Source: an uncultured Spirochaetaceae bacterium (lineage in GTDB: Bacteria; Spirochaetota; Spirochaetia; Sphaerochaetales; Sphaerochaetaceae). Taken from it: 40,437 nucleotides of DNA. The stretch spans positions 1 to 40,437 of the forward strand of contig CALXXR010000113.1 in NCBI GenBank assembly GCA_944392735.1. The letters run 5' to 3'. The notes below the pieces were generated by a model that did no database searches, was not told the origin of the DNA, and was given only the letters and a program-made list of their open reading frames with translations. Position 1 is the first letter of the stretch; each line of letters opens with the position of its first letter. Positions 25,287 to 32,137 of this stretch are shown here, in pieces. The position numbers and the translations under genes are program-made.

Positions 25287-26153
25287 TCAGGCCTTTCCGA
25301 CGCTGCCGAAAAGCTCCATCTTCTTCAGGCACATCGCCTTCGTGGCCTCGAGACCGGGTGCGAGCACGTTGCGCGGCATATAGCCCTTGCTCTCCTGGTC
25401 GCGATTCTCCTCGAAGTACTTCCTCGTGGCCTCGGTGAATGCTATCTGGCATTCGGTATTCACGTTGATCTTGCTCACGCCGAGGCTTATCGCCTTCCTG
25501 ATCTGATCGTCGGGGATGCATGATCCGCCATGGAGTACGAGAGGAAGATCGCCCACCTCCTCCTTGATCCTCTTCAGCAGGTCGAAGTTGAGCCCCTTCC
25601 AGTCAGCAGGATACTTTCCATGGATATTGCCGATTCCGGCAGCGAGGAAGTCGATGCCGAGATCCGCGATCGCCCTGCACTGGGAAGGATCAGCGCACTC
25701 GCCCATCGCGATGTGGCCATCCTCCTCTCCTCCGATTCCTCCGACCTCGGCCTCCACCGAGATGCCCTTTGCGTGCGCCAGCTCAACGACGGTCCTGGTC
25801 TTCTCGAGGTTCTCCTCGATCGGAAGGGACGAGCCGTCGAACATGACGGATGTGAATCCGTTCTCGATGGCATCCAGCGCCTCGGCATACTTGCCATGGT
25901 CGACATGCACCGCAACCGGAACGGTGATCTTCAGGAAATCGACGAAGTCCTGGACCATATCGGCGATGGTGCGGTATCCGCCCATGTACTTGGCGGTGCC
26001 TCCGGATACGCCGAGGATGATCGGCGACGAAGCTTCCTGAGCAGCGAGGAGGAATGCCCTCACGCTCTCCATATTGTTGAGATTGAAATGTCCGACAGCA
26101 TAGTGGCCCCTGCAGGCCTCTTCCAGCATCTCCTTCGCGGAAACGAGTTTCAT
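25287..26153 (-). CDS. Class II (type B) ketose-bisphosphate aldolase
   Basis: This 288-residue zinc-dependent aldolase belongs to the fructose/tagatose-bisphosphate family. Zinc and active-site motifs are VAVHVDHGK near residue 80, SVMFDGSSLPIEEN, ISVEAEVGGIGG, GIGNIHGKY and LVLHGGSCIP. SKINVNTECQIAFT and the end LAPGLEATK...LFGSVGKA match type B fructose-bisphosphate aldolases such as Bacillus FbaA. It should split a ketose 1,6- or 1,7-bisphosphate, or a ketose 1-phosphate, into dihydroxyacetone phosphate and an aldehyde. The start at 26153 has GGGAGG eight bases upstream and is the first gene of locus A. A longer frame upstream covers the promoter and is rejected. Confidence 0.93.
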   Translation of the reverse strand: MKLVSAKEMLEEACRGHYAVGHFNLNNMESVRAFLLAAQEASSPIILGVSGGTAKYMGGYRTIADMVQDFVDFLKITVPVAVHVDHGKYAEALDAIENGFTSVMFDGSSLPIEENLEKTRTVVELAHAKGISVEAEVGGIGGEEDGHIAMGECADPSQCRAIADLGIDFLAAGIGNIHGKYPADWKGLNFDLLKRIKEEVGDLPLVLHGGSCIPDDQIRKAISLGVSKINVNTECQIAFTEATRKYFEENRDQESKGYMPRNVLAPGLEATKAMCLKKMELFGSVGKA

Positions 26154-26181
26154 AGTCAGTGCCTCCCTGAATGTTAAATCT

Positions 26182-26210
26182 ATGTTAAGTGCCGTTTCGG
26201 GAGTTGTAAA
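26182..26210 (-). promoter_or_regulatory. Promoter of the locus A operon
   Basis: On the minus strand TTTACA (26210-26205), a 17-nt spacer and TAACAT (26187-26182) lie about 30 bases before the aldolase ATG. The -35 box has one mismatch to consensus. A leader of about 22 bases contains the GGGAGG site. Confidence 0.65.
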
Positions 26211-26229
26211 CAAAAATTTTTACATATTT

Positions 26230-26297
26230 ATGCTAGATATAACGCAAGGAAAATAAGCATTATGCTAGATTTTTGCATTATTTAGCATTTTTGCATT
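26230..26297. promoter_or_regulatory. Operator-like repeats between locus A and its DeoR-type regulator
   Basis: ATGCTAGAT is repeated at 26230-26238 and 26262-26270, 32 bp apart. TTTTTGCATT is repeated at 26270-26279 and 26288-26297, 18 bp apart, the second copy reaching into the -35 box of the regulator gene. AGCATTATGCT at 26256-26266 is a perfect 11-bp palindrome. This A/T-rich cluster lies between the two divergent promoters and is the natural place for DeoR-type repressor binding to both. Confidence 0.65.
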
Positions 26298-26324
26298 GAC
26301 CGCAGATGATTTTCCCTCGATACT
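26296..26324 (+). promoter_or_regulatory. Promoter of the DeoR-type regulator, leaderless type
   Basis: TTGACC (26296-26301), a 17-nt spacer and GATACT (26319-26324) are followed by CCCAGT and the ATG. Transcription should begin at the start codon. No ribosome-binding site is visible. Confidence 0.65.
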
Positions 26325-26330
26325 CCCAGT

Positions 26331-27113
26331 ATGGCGGAACGCGAGAGGATCGAAGCGAGGCGGCGCAGCATCGCGCAGTACATAGAGGCGAACGGGAGAG
26401 CCGAGATATCGGAGCTGGAGAAGCTGATCGGTGCTACCGAGTATACGATCAGGCGGGATCTCGTGCAGCTCGAGAAATCCGGGATGATCGTCAGAACTCA
26501 TGGCGGCGCAATAAGAAAGGAACGCGAAAAATCGATCTGGCAGACGACGACGATCAGCAGCCGCATGGGAAAGAACACCGACCTCAAGGAGCGCATCGGC
26601 GCATATGCGGCATCCCTGATAAACGATGGGGAGAGCATCATGATCGACGGGGGAAGCACGACGCAGATCTTCGCAGGCCACCTCCGCGACAGGCACAACC
26701 TGCTGACGGTTACCACGTCCCCGGGGATTGCAGAAATCATGCTAGCTTCCGAGGACAGCCATGTCGTGCTCATCGGAGGGGAGCTGCTGAGGGGAACACA
26801 CATGGTCTCAGGAGCCGATGCCGAGGAGCACCTTATGAAGTACTTCGTCGATAAATGCATCATCAGCGTCACCGGCGCCGAACCCGAGATAGGCTGCTAT
26901 GCCGCCATCCCGGATGAAGCGCGCCTGAAGAAGCTCATGATCGAGCATTCCAGGCGCTGCATCCTGCTGATAGACCACACGAAGTTCCGCCGCAGGGGCT
27001 TCTGCCTGGCCTTTCCCTTCGAGAAGGTCGACACGATCGTCACGGACTCCCTCATCGACGGCGAGACGGTGGAGAAGCTGGAGGCGAAGGGGATAAAGGT
27101 CTGCATCGCCTGA
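26331..27113 (+). CDS. DeoR-family transcriptional regulator of locus A
   Basis: This 260-residue repressor is of standard DeoR length. The N-terminal winged helix-turn-helix is RIEARRRSIAQYIEANGRAEISELEKLIG...TIRRDLVQLEKSGMIVRTHGGA. The C-terminal sugar-phosphate sensor domain, related to ribose-5-phosphate isomerase, shows IMIDGGSTTQIFA, TTSPGIAEIM, VVLIGGELLRGTHMV and LLIDHTKFRRRGF. Such proteins usually release DNA when a phosphorylated sugar binds, which fits control of the divergent operon of kinase, aldolase and transketolase. The ATG follows a -10 box by six bases, with no ribosome-binding site. Confidence 0.93.
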   Translation: MAERERIEARRRSIAQYIEANGRAEISELEKLIGATEYTIRRDLVQLEKSGMIVRTHGGAIRKEREKSIWQTTTISSRMGKNTDLKERIGAYAASLINDGESIMIDGGSTTQIFAGHLRDRHNLLTVTTSPGIAEIMLASEDSHVVLIGGELLRGTHMVSGADAEEHLMKYFVDKCIISVTGAEPEIGCYAAIPDEARLKKLMIEHSRRCILLIDHTKFRRRGFCLAFPFEKVDTIVTDSLIDGETVEKLEAKGIKVCIA

Positions 27114-27122
27114 TTTCCGTGC

Positions 27123-27128
27123 TACAAT
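27123..27128 (+). promoter_or_regulatory. -10 box of a probable leaderless osmC-like transcript
   Basis: TACAAT, one mismatch from consensus, is followed by CTGGGC and the ATG at 27135. The -35 region 17 bases upstream (TCTGCA) matches at three positions. There is no ribosome-binding site. Confidence 0.5.
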
Positions 27129-27134
27129 CTGGGC

Positions 27135-27518
27135 ATGGGACAGATACGGACGATATCGGCACACTTCGATCGATCGAGGCGCTTCTTTGAGAATTCCTTG
27201 GGAAGGGAGTTCGACTTTACATCCTCAACAGGTCCCTACGAGTATCTTCTCGGGGCTCTTGCAGGCTGCTTCCACTCAACGCTCTCGTCATTCGAGACGG
27301 ACTGCACATGGGAAAGCATGGACATAGGCGTGGAAGGCATAAAGCGCACAGAGACGCCCACTACGCTTGAAAGGACGGTTCTGACGATCCTGGTGCACGG
27401 AGCAAGCGATGAGGATGCATTTTCAAAGCTCGCCGAGAGAGCTGCAGATGAGTGCTCGATCTACAATACGCTGAAGTGCGTCAGCAGCATGGAATGGAGG
27501 GTGGAGTTCGCCGAATGA
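27135..27518 (+). CDS. OsmC-family peroxiredoxin-like protein
   Basis: This 127-residue protein has the OsmC/Ohr fold markers: TGPYEYLLGALAGCFHSTLSS with the first conserved Cys near residue 45, and DECSIYNTLKCVSSMEWRVEF with further Cys at the end. OsmC and Ohr reduce organic hydroperoxides with two thiols. The spacing and short length are closer to the YhfA-like branch than to true Ohr, so the substrate is unknown. It ends four bases inside the next gene. It lies 21 bases after the DeoR-type gene but has its own -10 box. Confidence 0.8.
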   Translation: MGQIRTISAHFDRSRRFFENSLGREFDFTSSTGPYEYLLGALAGCFHSTLSSFETDCTWESMDIGVEGIKRTETPTTLERTVLTILVHGASDEDAFSKLAERAADECSIYNTLKCVSSMEWRVEFAE

Positions 27519-28030
27519 AGGGACATGGAAGGATACTCGACCTCTTCGATTCGTTCCGCTGCGGGATGCAGAGCTACTTCATGCTTCCCGAAGTGCCCCA
27601 TCACCTGAAGGCCGGGCGCGGCTGCACATCCGGCCGCATCGCCAGGTCCCTCGCGCCGTTCTTCCCCGGCTGCAGCACCGACTCCGATGCGCTCGGCGCC
27701 GACATCCTCGTGTGGAACGAGGAAGGTGCGCAGCTTGCGCTCTTCTGGTCTTCGTCCTACTGCTCGAAGGAGAAGAGGCTCCGCGCGATCGCATTCCATG
27801 AGAAGGAGGCGCCTCCCCTCACGCTCGCCGTCTCCCTATTCCCTGGAAAGGATCACTTCCTCGTCTACAGGATCGAGAAGGGATACATAGACTACCTGCA
27901 CATAGACAAGAGCACCCTCTCGGAGGATATCCTGAGAAGGTGCACCATCGATGAAGGGAAGATCGGCGATGACGGACAGCTCCGGCTATCGCTGAGGAGG
28001 AGGAAGGCTACTTCCGCACGGGGTCGATGA
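27515..28030 (+). CDS. Protein of unknown function following the osmC-like gene
   Basis: This 171-residue protein is not recognised. It starts in an ATGA overlap with the osmC-like gene, so it is read with it. There are no membrane segments or signal peptide. The middle part, GADILVWNEEGAQLALFW followed by SKEKRLRAIAFHEKE and then VSLFPGKDHFLVYRI, alternates strands and charged residues in a way that recalls PD-(D/E)xK nuclease folds, but no firm catalytic set can be named. Three cysteines lie in the first 55 residues. The 3' end overlaps by 23 bases the convergent twin CxxC gene of locus B. Confidence 0.65.
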   Translation: MKGHGRILDLFDSFRCGMQSYFMLPEVPHHLKAGRGCTSGRIARSLAPFFPGCSTDSDALGADILVWNEEGAQLALFWSSSYCSKEKRLRAIAFHEKEAPPLTLAVSLFPGKDHFLVYRIEKGYIDYLHIDKSTLSEDILRRCTIDEGKIGDDGQLRLSLRRRKATSARGR

Positions 28031-28748
28031 CCCTGCCCTCGCCTATGAGCTTGTAGACCGCGCGCTTCTGTCCATCCTCTGCGCCATTCCACGGCTTGTC
28101 CTTGTTCTCGCTCTTGTACTTCTGCGTCATCCACCAGTCGTCATGCTGGACGCGGTCCAGGTTCCTCTGCAGCAGCTCAACCATCGCCTTGATGAAATCC
28201 CTCAGGTCATCTCCGGAGAGCGCCTCCGGGGCGATGCGGATCAGCGACTCGGTATGATGGAGGCAGAAGCCCTTGGAATCCTCGAGCGCCTTGCAAAAAT
28301 CCTGATCGTCGCGCCAGAGCGAGGCGACGGTGTAGGCATACCTCAGGAGCCTTTCCTCCATCCTAGAGCACACCAGGCAGCCCGACTCCCTCCTATGGGC
28401 CTCCTCGAAGAGCGCAGCGGCGGCCTTCTCGGCCTTCCTTGCATTACCCGCATCCATCACCTTTCCATAGAGAGGCGCAAAGAGGCGCTTGTTCTCATCG
28501 TAGTAGGTGTCCATGGCCAGAGCCAGAGCCTGCGGCTTGCCGCCCTCGGCGAGAAGTGCGGAGTGGTGGGGGCAGAAGCCGTGCTCATTCATCTCCACCC
28601 TGACCTCGGGCGTCATGACCGCCGAGGAGAGATAGTACCTGATGCCATCCTCCTCGGCCTTCTTCATCAATGTGCAGAGGAAGCATTCGCTCCCTTCCTT
28701 CACGCCATCCCATACAGGGATCGTCTCGAGCTGCAGCTGAAGCTTCAC
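28008..28748 (-). CDS. Twin CxxC/HH protein (DUF6062-like), end of locus B operon
   Basis: This 246-residue protein is of unknown function. It has two similar halves. In the first ECFLCTLMKKAEEDGIRYYL is followed by GFCPHHSALL (near residues 22-66). In the second GCLVCSRMEERLLRYAYTV is followed by GFCLHHTESL (near 125-175). Each half thus offers two cysteines, then a Cys-x-His-His group, suggesting one metal site or iron-sulfur site per half. The label DUF6062 is recalled and not verified. The gene overlaps the transketolase C-subunit gene by four bases, so it is a true member of the operon. Its presence hints at a metal- or redox-linked step or sensor. Confidence 0.7.
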   Translation of the reverse strand: MKLQLQLETIPVWDGVKEGSECFLCTLMKKAEEDGIRYYLSSAVMTPEVRVEMNEHGFCPHHSALLAEGGKPQALALAMDTYYDENKRLFAPLYGKVMDAGNARKAEKAAAALFEEAHRRESGCLVCSRMEERLLRYAYTVASLWRDDQDFCKALEDSKGFCLHHTESLIRIAPEALSGDDLRDFIKAMVELLQRNLDRVQHDDWWMTQKYKSENKDKPWNGAEDGQKRAVYKLIGEGRVIDPVRK

Positions 28749-29692
28749 CTTGCCAGAAGCCCCTCTGCCTTGGCGGCGACGTTCTCGGGTGTGAATCCGA
28801 ATGCGAGCGCAAGATACTTGAGGTTGCCGACCTCTCCGAAGCGCTCGCCGACGTTGAGGAATCCCATCTTCACGGGAGAGACAGCAGCAAGATGAGCGGC
28901 GATCATCTCACCCACTCCTCCTGCATAGCGTCCATTCTCGCAGACAAGCACGCGGCCGCAGCGGGAAGCCACCTTCTCGATAAGCTCCGTATCGAGAGGC
29001 CTGATCGTATGGAGATCGACGACCGTCGCCTTGATGCCCTTCTCGGAGAGGAGCCTCTCCGCCTCGAGCGCGGCATCCACCATCAGGACGCCGGTGGCGA
29101 TGATCGCGACATCCTGGCCATCCCTGAGCTCGATGCCCTTCCCAAGCTCGATCCTATCCTCGGTTGTGTATCTGAAGTTGATGCCCTTCCTGGGCGTGCG
29201 GATATACGAAGACTTCCCGTTGAAGTAGATCTGCTGCGTCAGCTCATAGAGCGACTGGGCGTCCGACGGCTCGACGATGACCATGCTCGGGATCTGCCTC
29301 ATCAGCGCGATATCCTCGAAGGGCATATGGGTGCCGCCATTGTACTGGGCGGTGATGCCCGGATCCGAGCCGATCACGTGCACCGTCTGGTGCGTGTAGC
29401 CCACGGAGATGAAGAGCTGATCGTAGTCGCGCCTGGAGGCAAAGCAGCCGAATGAATGGATGAACGGCACAAGACCGGTGGATGCAAGCCCTGCCGCGAC
29501 TCCTGTCATGTTCGCCTCCGCGATGCCGCAGTTGAAGAAGCGGTCGGGATAGGCCTTCTGGAAGGCCGTGCTGCCGATGCACGACGAGAGGTCGGCATCG
29601 AGGAAGACGATCTCGGGATGCTCTGCTGCGAGATCGACGATTGCGCCGATCACCGTATCCCTGTAATGCGAGTATGCGTGTGCGTCCTTCAT
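28745..29692 (-). CDS. Transketolase, C-terminal subunit (locus B)
   Basis: This 315-residue protein is the second split transketolase C subunit in the window. Motifs are IVFLDADLSSCIGS, RFFNCGIAEANMTGVAAGLA with the catalytic Glu, GITAQYNGGTHMPFEDIALMRQIP and the C-domain CENGRYAGGVGEMIAAHLA. It differs clearly from the locus A copy (for example AEANM against SEQNM, and QYNGGTH against AGDGGTH), so it is an old paralogue and not a recent duplication. It shares an ATGA overlap with its N subunit gene and another with the twin CxxC gene. Confidence 0.92.
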   Translation of the reverse strand: MKDAHAYSHYRDTVIGAIVDLAAEHPEIVFLDADLSSCIGSTAFQKAYPDRFFNCGIAEANMTGVAAGLASTGLVPFIHSFGCFASRRDYDQLFISVGYTHQTVHVIGSDPGITAQYNGGTHMPFEDIALMRQIPSMVIVEPSDAQSLYELTQQIYFNGKSSYIRTPRKGINFRYTTEDRIELGKGIELRDGQDVAIIATGVLMVDAALEAERLLSEKGIKATVVDLHTIRPLDTELIEKVASRCGRVLVCENGRYAGGVGEMIAAHLAAVSPVKMGFLNVGERFGEVGNLKYLALAFGFTPENVAAKAEGLLAR

Positions 29693-30525
29693 GCTCTTCC
29701 CTCCCTTTCGCTGAGCGCCTTGATCGCCTCCTCGGCGCCTTCGGGCGTGATGGGCATCGAATGGTTGCCCTTGATTCCCTCACCGGGGATGTATCCATAG
29801 CTCTTGATCGTATCGAGTATGATCATGTGCGGCATGCCCTTGACGCCCTTCGCCTTCTCGATGGCGGCATCTATGGCCTCGAAGTCATGTCCGTCGATCT
29901 CCTGCACATCCCAGCCGAACGAAGCCCAGCGCTCTGGGATGTGGATCTGTGGGATGATGTCCTTCGTGTAGCCATCGAGCTGGAGTCCGTTCAGGTCGAG
30001 GAACGCGAAGAGGTTGTCGAGCTTCCATGCTCCGGCAGCCTCCGCAGCCTCCCAGATCTGCCCTTCCTGCGACTCACCGTCGCCTATGATCGTGAACGTC
30101 CTCGCGCCGAGCTTCCTGATGCGCTGCCCCAATGCGATGCCGACTGCTGCCGAGAAGCCCTGCCCCAGCGATCCGCCGGTGAAGTCCACGCCAGGCGTCT
30201 TCGTCATATCGCAATGGGATGGAAGCCTCGTCCCGCCCTGATTGAGCGTCTTGAGCCACTCCTGGGGGAAGAATCCCTTGGATGCAAGCGTGGCATAGAC
30301 GGCAGGGCCTGCATGCCCCTTCGATACGACGAGCCTGTCGCGGCTCTCCTTCTTCGGATCCTGGGGATCCGTATCCATCTCCTTGTAATAGAGGTATGCG
30401 AGTATCTCGACTATCGACATGCTTCCGCCGATATGCCCCGATCCGAATGCAGCTATCTCGCGGATCGTGCTGCACCTTATCTCGAATGCCCTGTCCTTCA
30501 GGGCATCAAGCATCGATCTGTCCAT
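29689..30525 (-). CDS. Transketolase, N-terminal subunit (locus B)
   Basis: This 278-residue subunit binds thiamine diphosphate. Motifs are FGSGHIGGSMSIVEILAYLYY, LVVSKGHAGPAVYATLA, FTGGSLGQGFSAAVGIALG and the TPP motif GDGESQEGQIWEAAE followed by NLFAFLDLNGLQLDG. The end has GEGIKGNHSMP where locus A has a WHGNLP-type block. GGAG lies six bases before the ATG. Pairing with the overlapping C-subunit gene gives a complete enzyme. Confidence 0.93.
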   Translation of the reverse strand: MDRSMLDALKDRAFEIRCSTIREIAAFGSGHIGGSMSIVEILAYLYYKEMDTDPQDPKKESRDRLVVSKGHAGPAVYATLASKGFFPQEWLKTLNQGGTRLPSHCDMTKTPGVDFTGGSLGQGFSAAVGIALGQRIRKLGARTFTIIGDGESQEGQIWEAAEAAGAWKLDNLFAFLDLNGLQLDGYTKDIIPQIHIPERWASFGWDVQEIDGHDFEAIDAAIEKAKGVKGMPHMIILDTIKSYGYIPGEGIKGNHSMPITPEGAEEAIKALSEREGRA

Positions 30526-30534
30526 ACTGATCTC

Positions 30535-31155
30535 CTATCTCATGCGGGCGATCTCCGCCCTCTTCTCCTCATCCAGGCTCCGGACGCGGACCGTCCTGGA
30601 AAGATACGTAAGCTTCGCAGCCTGCTCAAGGCATTCAAGCCTGTCGAACGCCTCGATGAGCGTCCTGCCGACTGCAATCGCTCCATGGTTCTCCAGAAGC
30701 AGCGCATCGTGGTCTGCTGCATAGGCGGCAGCAGCCTCTGCAAGAGCCTCCGTCCCCATCAAAGCATACGGCACCTTCGCGACCTTATCCAGAAGATACC
30801 AATCCTCCGCTATGATCGCCGTGTCGATCTCCTCCCCTGAGGCGGAGAAGAGCGAGGCGAACAGCGGGTGGGAATGCACCACTGCGCCGGCATCCGGCCT
30901 CGCAAGGTATATGCGCCTGTGCATATCGCTTTCGATGCTGAGCCTCAGCGAAGGCGTCAGGTTCGCGCCATCGGAGATCCTCACCTCTGCGATATCATCC
31001 GCCGAGAGCGACGACTTATCCTTGCCGGATGGCGTTATGAGCATGGTCTTCCCCATGCGCATGCTGACATTGCCGCCGGTGGCTGTCGTCAGGCCCCGGG
31101 CATAGCATCTTGCCATGAATGCAGCGACTGCGTCCTTTCCTTCAGTCAGATCCAT
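30535..31155 (-). CDS. Class II aldolase/epimerase of the FucA/AraD family
   Basis: This 206-residue zinc enzyme is of the L-fuculose-phosphate aldolase / L-ribulose-5-phosphate 4-epimerase family. Motifs are RGLTTATGGNVSMR near residues 19-32, MLITPSGKDKSSL, GAVVHSHPLFAS with two zinc His, and ALLLENHGAIAVGRTL with the third. The family includes aldolases for fuculose 1-phosphate, rhamnulose 1-phosphate and 5-methylthioribulose 1-phosphate, as well as epimerases; sequence alone does not separate them here. There is no ribosome-binding site, but TAGTAT ends six bases before the ATG, so it may have its own leaderless transcript inside the operon. The upstream kinase gene ends 28 bases away. 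Confidence 0.9.
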   Translation of the reverse strand: MDLTEGKDAVAAFMARCYARGLTTATGGNVSMRMGKTMLITPSGKDKSSLSADDIAEVRISDGANLTPSLRLSIESDMHRRIYLARPDAGAVVHSHPLFASLFSASGEEIDTAIIAEDWYLLDKVAKVPYALMGTEALAEAAAAYAADHDALLLENHGAIAVGRTLIEAFDRLECLEQAAKLTYLSRTVRVRSLDEEKRAEIARMR

Positions 31156-31161
31156 ATGAAG

Positions 31162-31167
31162 ATACTA
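31162..31167 (-). promoter_or_regulatory. Possible internal -10 box before the FucA/AraD-like gene
   Basis: On the minus strand TAGTAT is followed by CTTCAT and the ATG. No convincing -35 box is found. The spacing equals that of the other probable leaderless starts, and the gene lacks a ribosome-binding site. Confidence 0.4.
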
Positions 31168-31183
31168 GCACACCCGAGCCTCT

Positions 31184-32086
31184 TCAAAGAACCTCCGACT
31201 TCAGCGGCATCGACAGCATCGCCCCAGGCCGAGACACGGTGATGGAAGCAGCCCTGCTTGCCCTGGCAAGCGAAGCCTGCGGATCGAGCCCATCCTGCAT
31301 CGATGCAAGGAAGTAGCCGCAGAACGTATCGCCGGCGCCTGTCGTATCCACCGCCTCGCATGGCACGACCGGTGCATGCCATATGCCATCGGAGGTCGCA
31401 TAGTATGCTCCCCTGCTCCCTGCCGTCAGCACGATCGAAGCCTTGGGATAGAGGCGCACGAGCTCCCCTGCTATGCGCCTGAAGCCCTCATCGTCATCCG
31501 TCTCGGACAGTCCAGCAAGCTCAGCGCCCTCGATCTCATTGACGAAGAAGATGTCCACGAGATCGAGCGGAAGATCCCTGATCGTGCCGTCGAACGGAGA
31601 TGGATTGAGTATGATGCGCATGCCGCGCTCCAAAGCCTTCTCCATCGCATAGCCTATCAGGTTGATCTCGTTCTGGAGGATGATGGAGTCCCCCTCCCCG
31701 AACGAGGAGAGGATGGAATCGATCTCATCCTCCGTGAAGGCCTTGTTGCCTCCGGGAGTGAGGATGATTGAATTCTGGCCGTCGGCATCGACCTGGATGA
31801 TGGCCTGTCCGGTATCGACATCGTCCCTTATGACCGTAAGCGAGACATCGACCCCGAACGACCTGAGAAGGTCGAGTATCCAGACGCCATCGCGCCCGAT
31901 CTTACCGGCGAAGAAGACAGGCATCCCAGCCTTCCCCAGCGCGGCGGACTGGTTTGCTCCCTTGCCGCCCGCAGAGCGCTTCAATCCGGTGCTGGAGATG
32001 GTCTCCCCAGCCCTGACGATGTGGTCGACTCCGTATACGAGATCGATGTTCTCGGAACCGAGGACAAGCATTCTCTCTGAAGACAT
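31184..32086 (-). CDS. Ribokinase-like PfkB kinase
   Basis: This 300-residue PfkB kinase is closest to ribokinase. It begins LVLGSENIDLVYGVDHIVRAGETI, has the ribokinase-type GG motif in RSAGGKGANQSAALGKAG, IILTPGGNKAFT, and ends with VDTTGAGDTFCGYFLASM and the catalytic Asp. It would phosphorylate ribose, another pentose or a nucleoside-like sugar at a primary hydroxyl. The start is the ATG at 32086 with AAAGGGG five bases upstream; an in-frame Met six codons earlier lies before that site. A stem-loop separates it from the upstream PLP-enzyme gene. Confidence 0.9.
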   Translation of the reverse strand: MSSERMLVLGSENIDLVYGVDHIVRAGETISSTGLKRSAGGKGANQSAALGKAGMPVFFAGKIGRDGVWILDLLRSFGVDVSLTVIRDDVDTGQAIIQVDADGQNSIILTPGGNKAFTEDEIDSILSSFGEGDSIILQNEINLIGYAMEKALERGMRIILNPSPFDGTIRDLPLDLVDIFFVNEIEGAELAGLSETDDDEGFRRIAGELVRLYPKASIVLTAGSRGAYYATSDGIWHAPVVPCEAVDTTGAGDTFCGYFLASMQDGLDPQASLARASRAASITVSRPGAMLSMPLKSEVL

Positions 32087-32104
32087 GAAAACCCCTTTAA
32101 GCAA

Positions 32105-32128
32105 GCAGGCCCCTTTCCCGGGGCCTGC
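32105..32128 (-). terminator. Intercistronic hairpin within locus B
   Basis: GCAGGCCCC (32105-32113) pairs with GGGGCCTGC (32120-32128) over 9 bp with a 6-nt loop. It lies between the PLP-enzyme stop and the kinase start and could set different levels for the upstream and downstream parts of the operon. Confidence 0.6.
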
Positions 32129-32137
32129 ATCTCCGCG

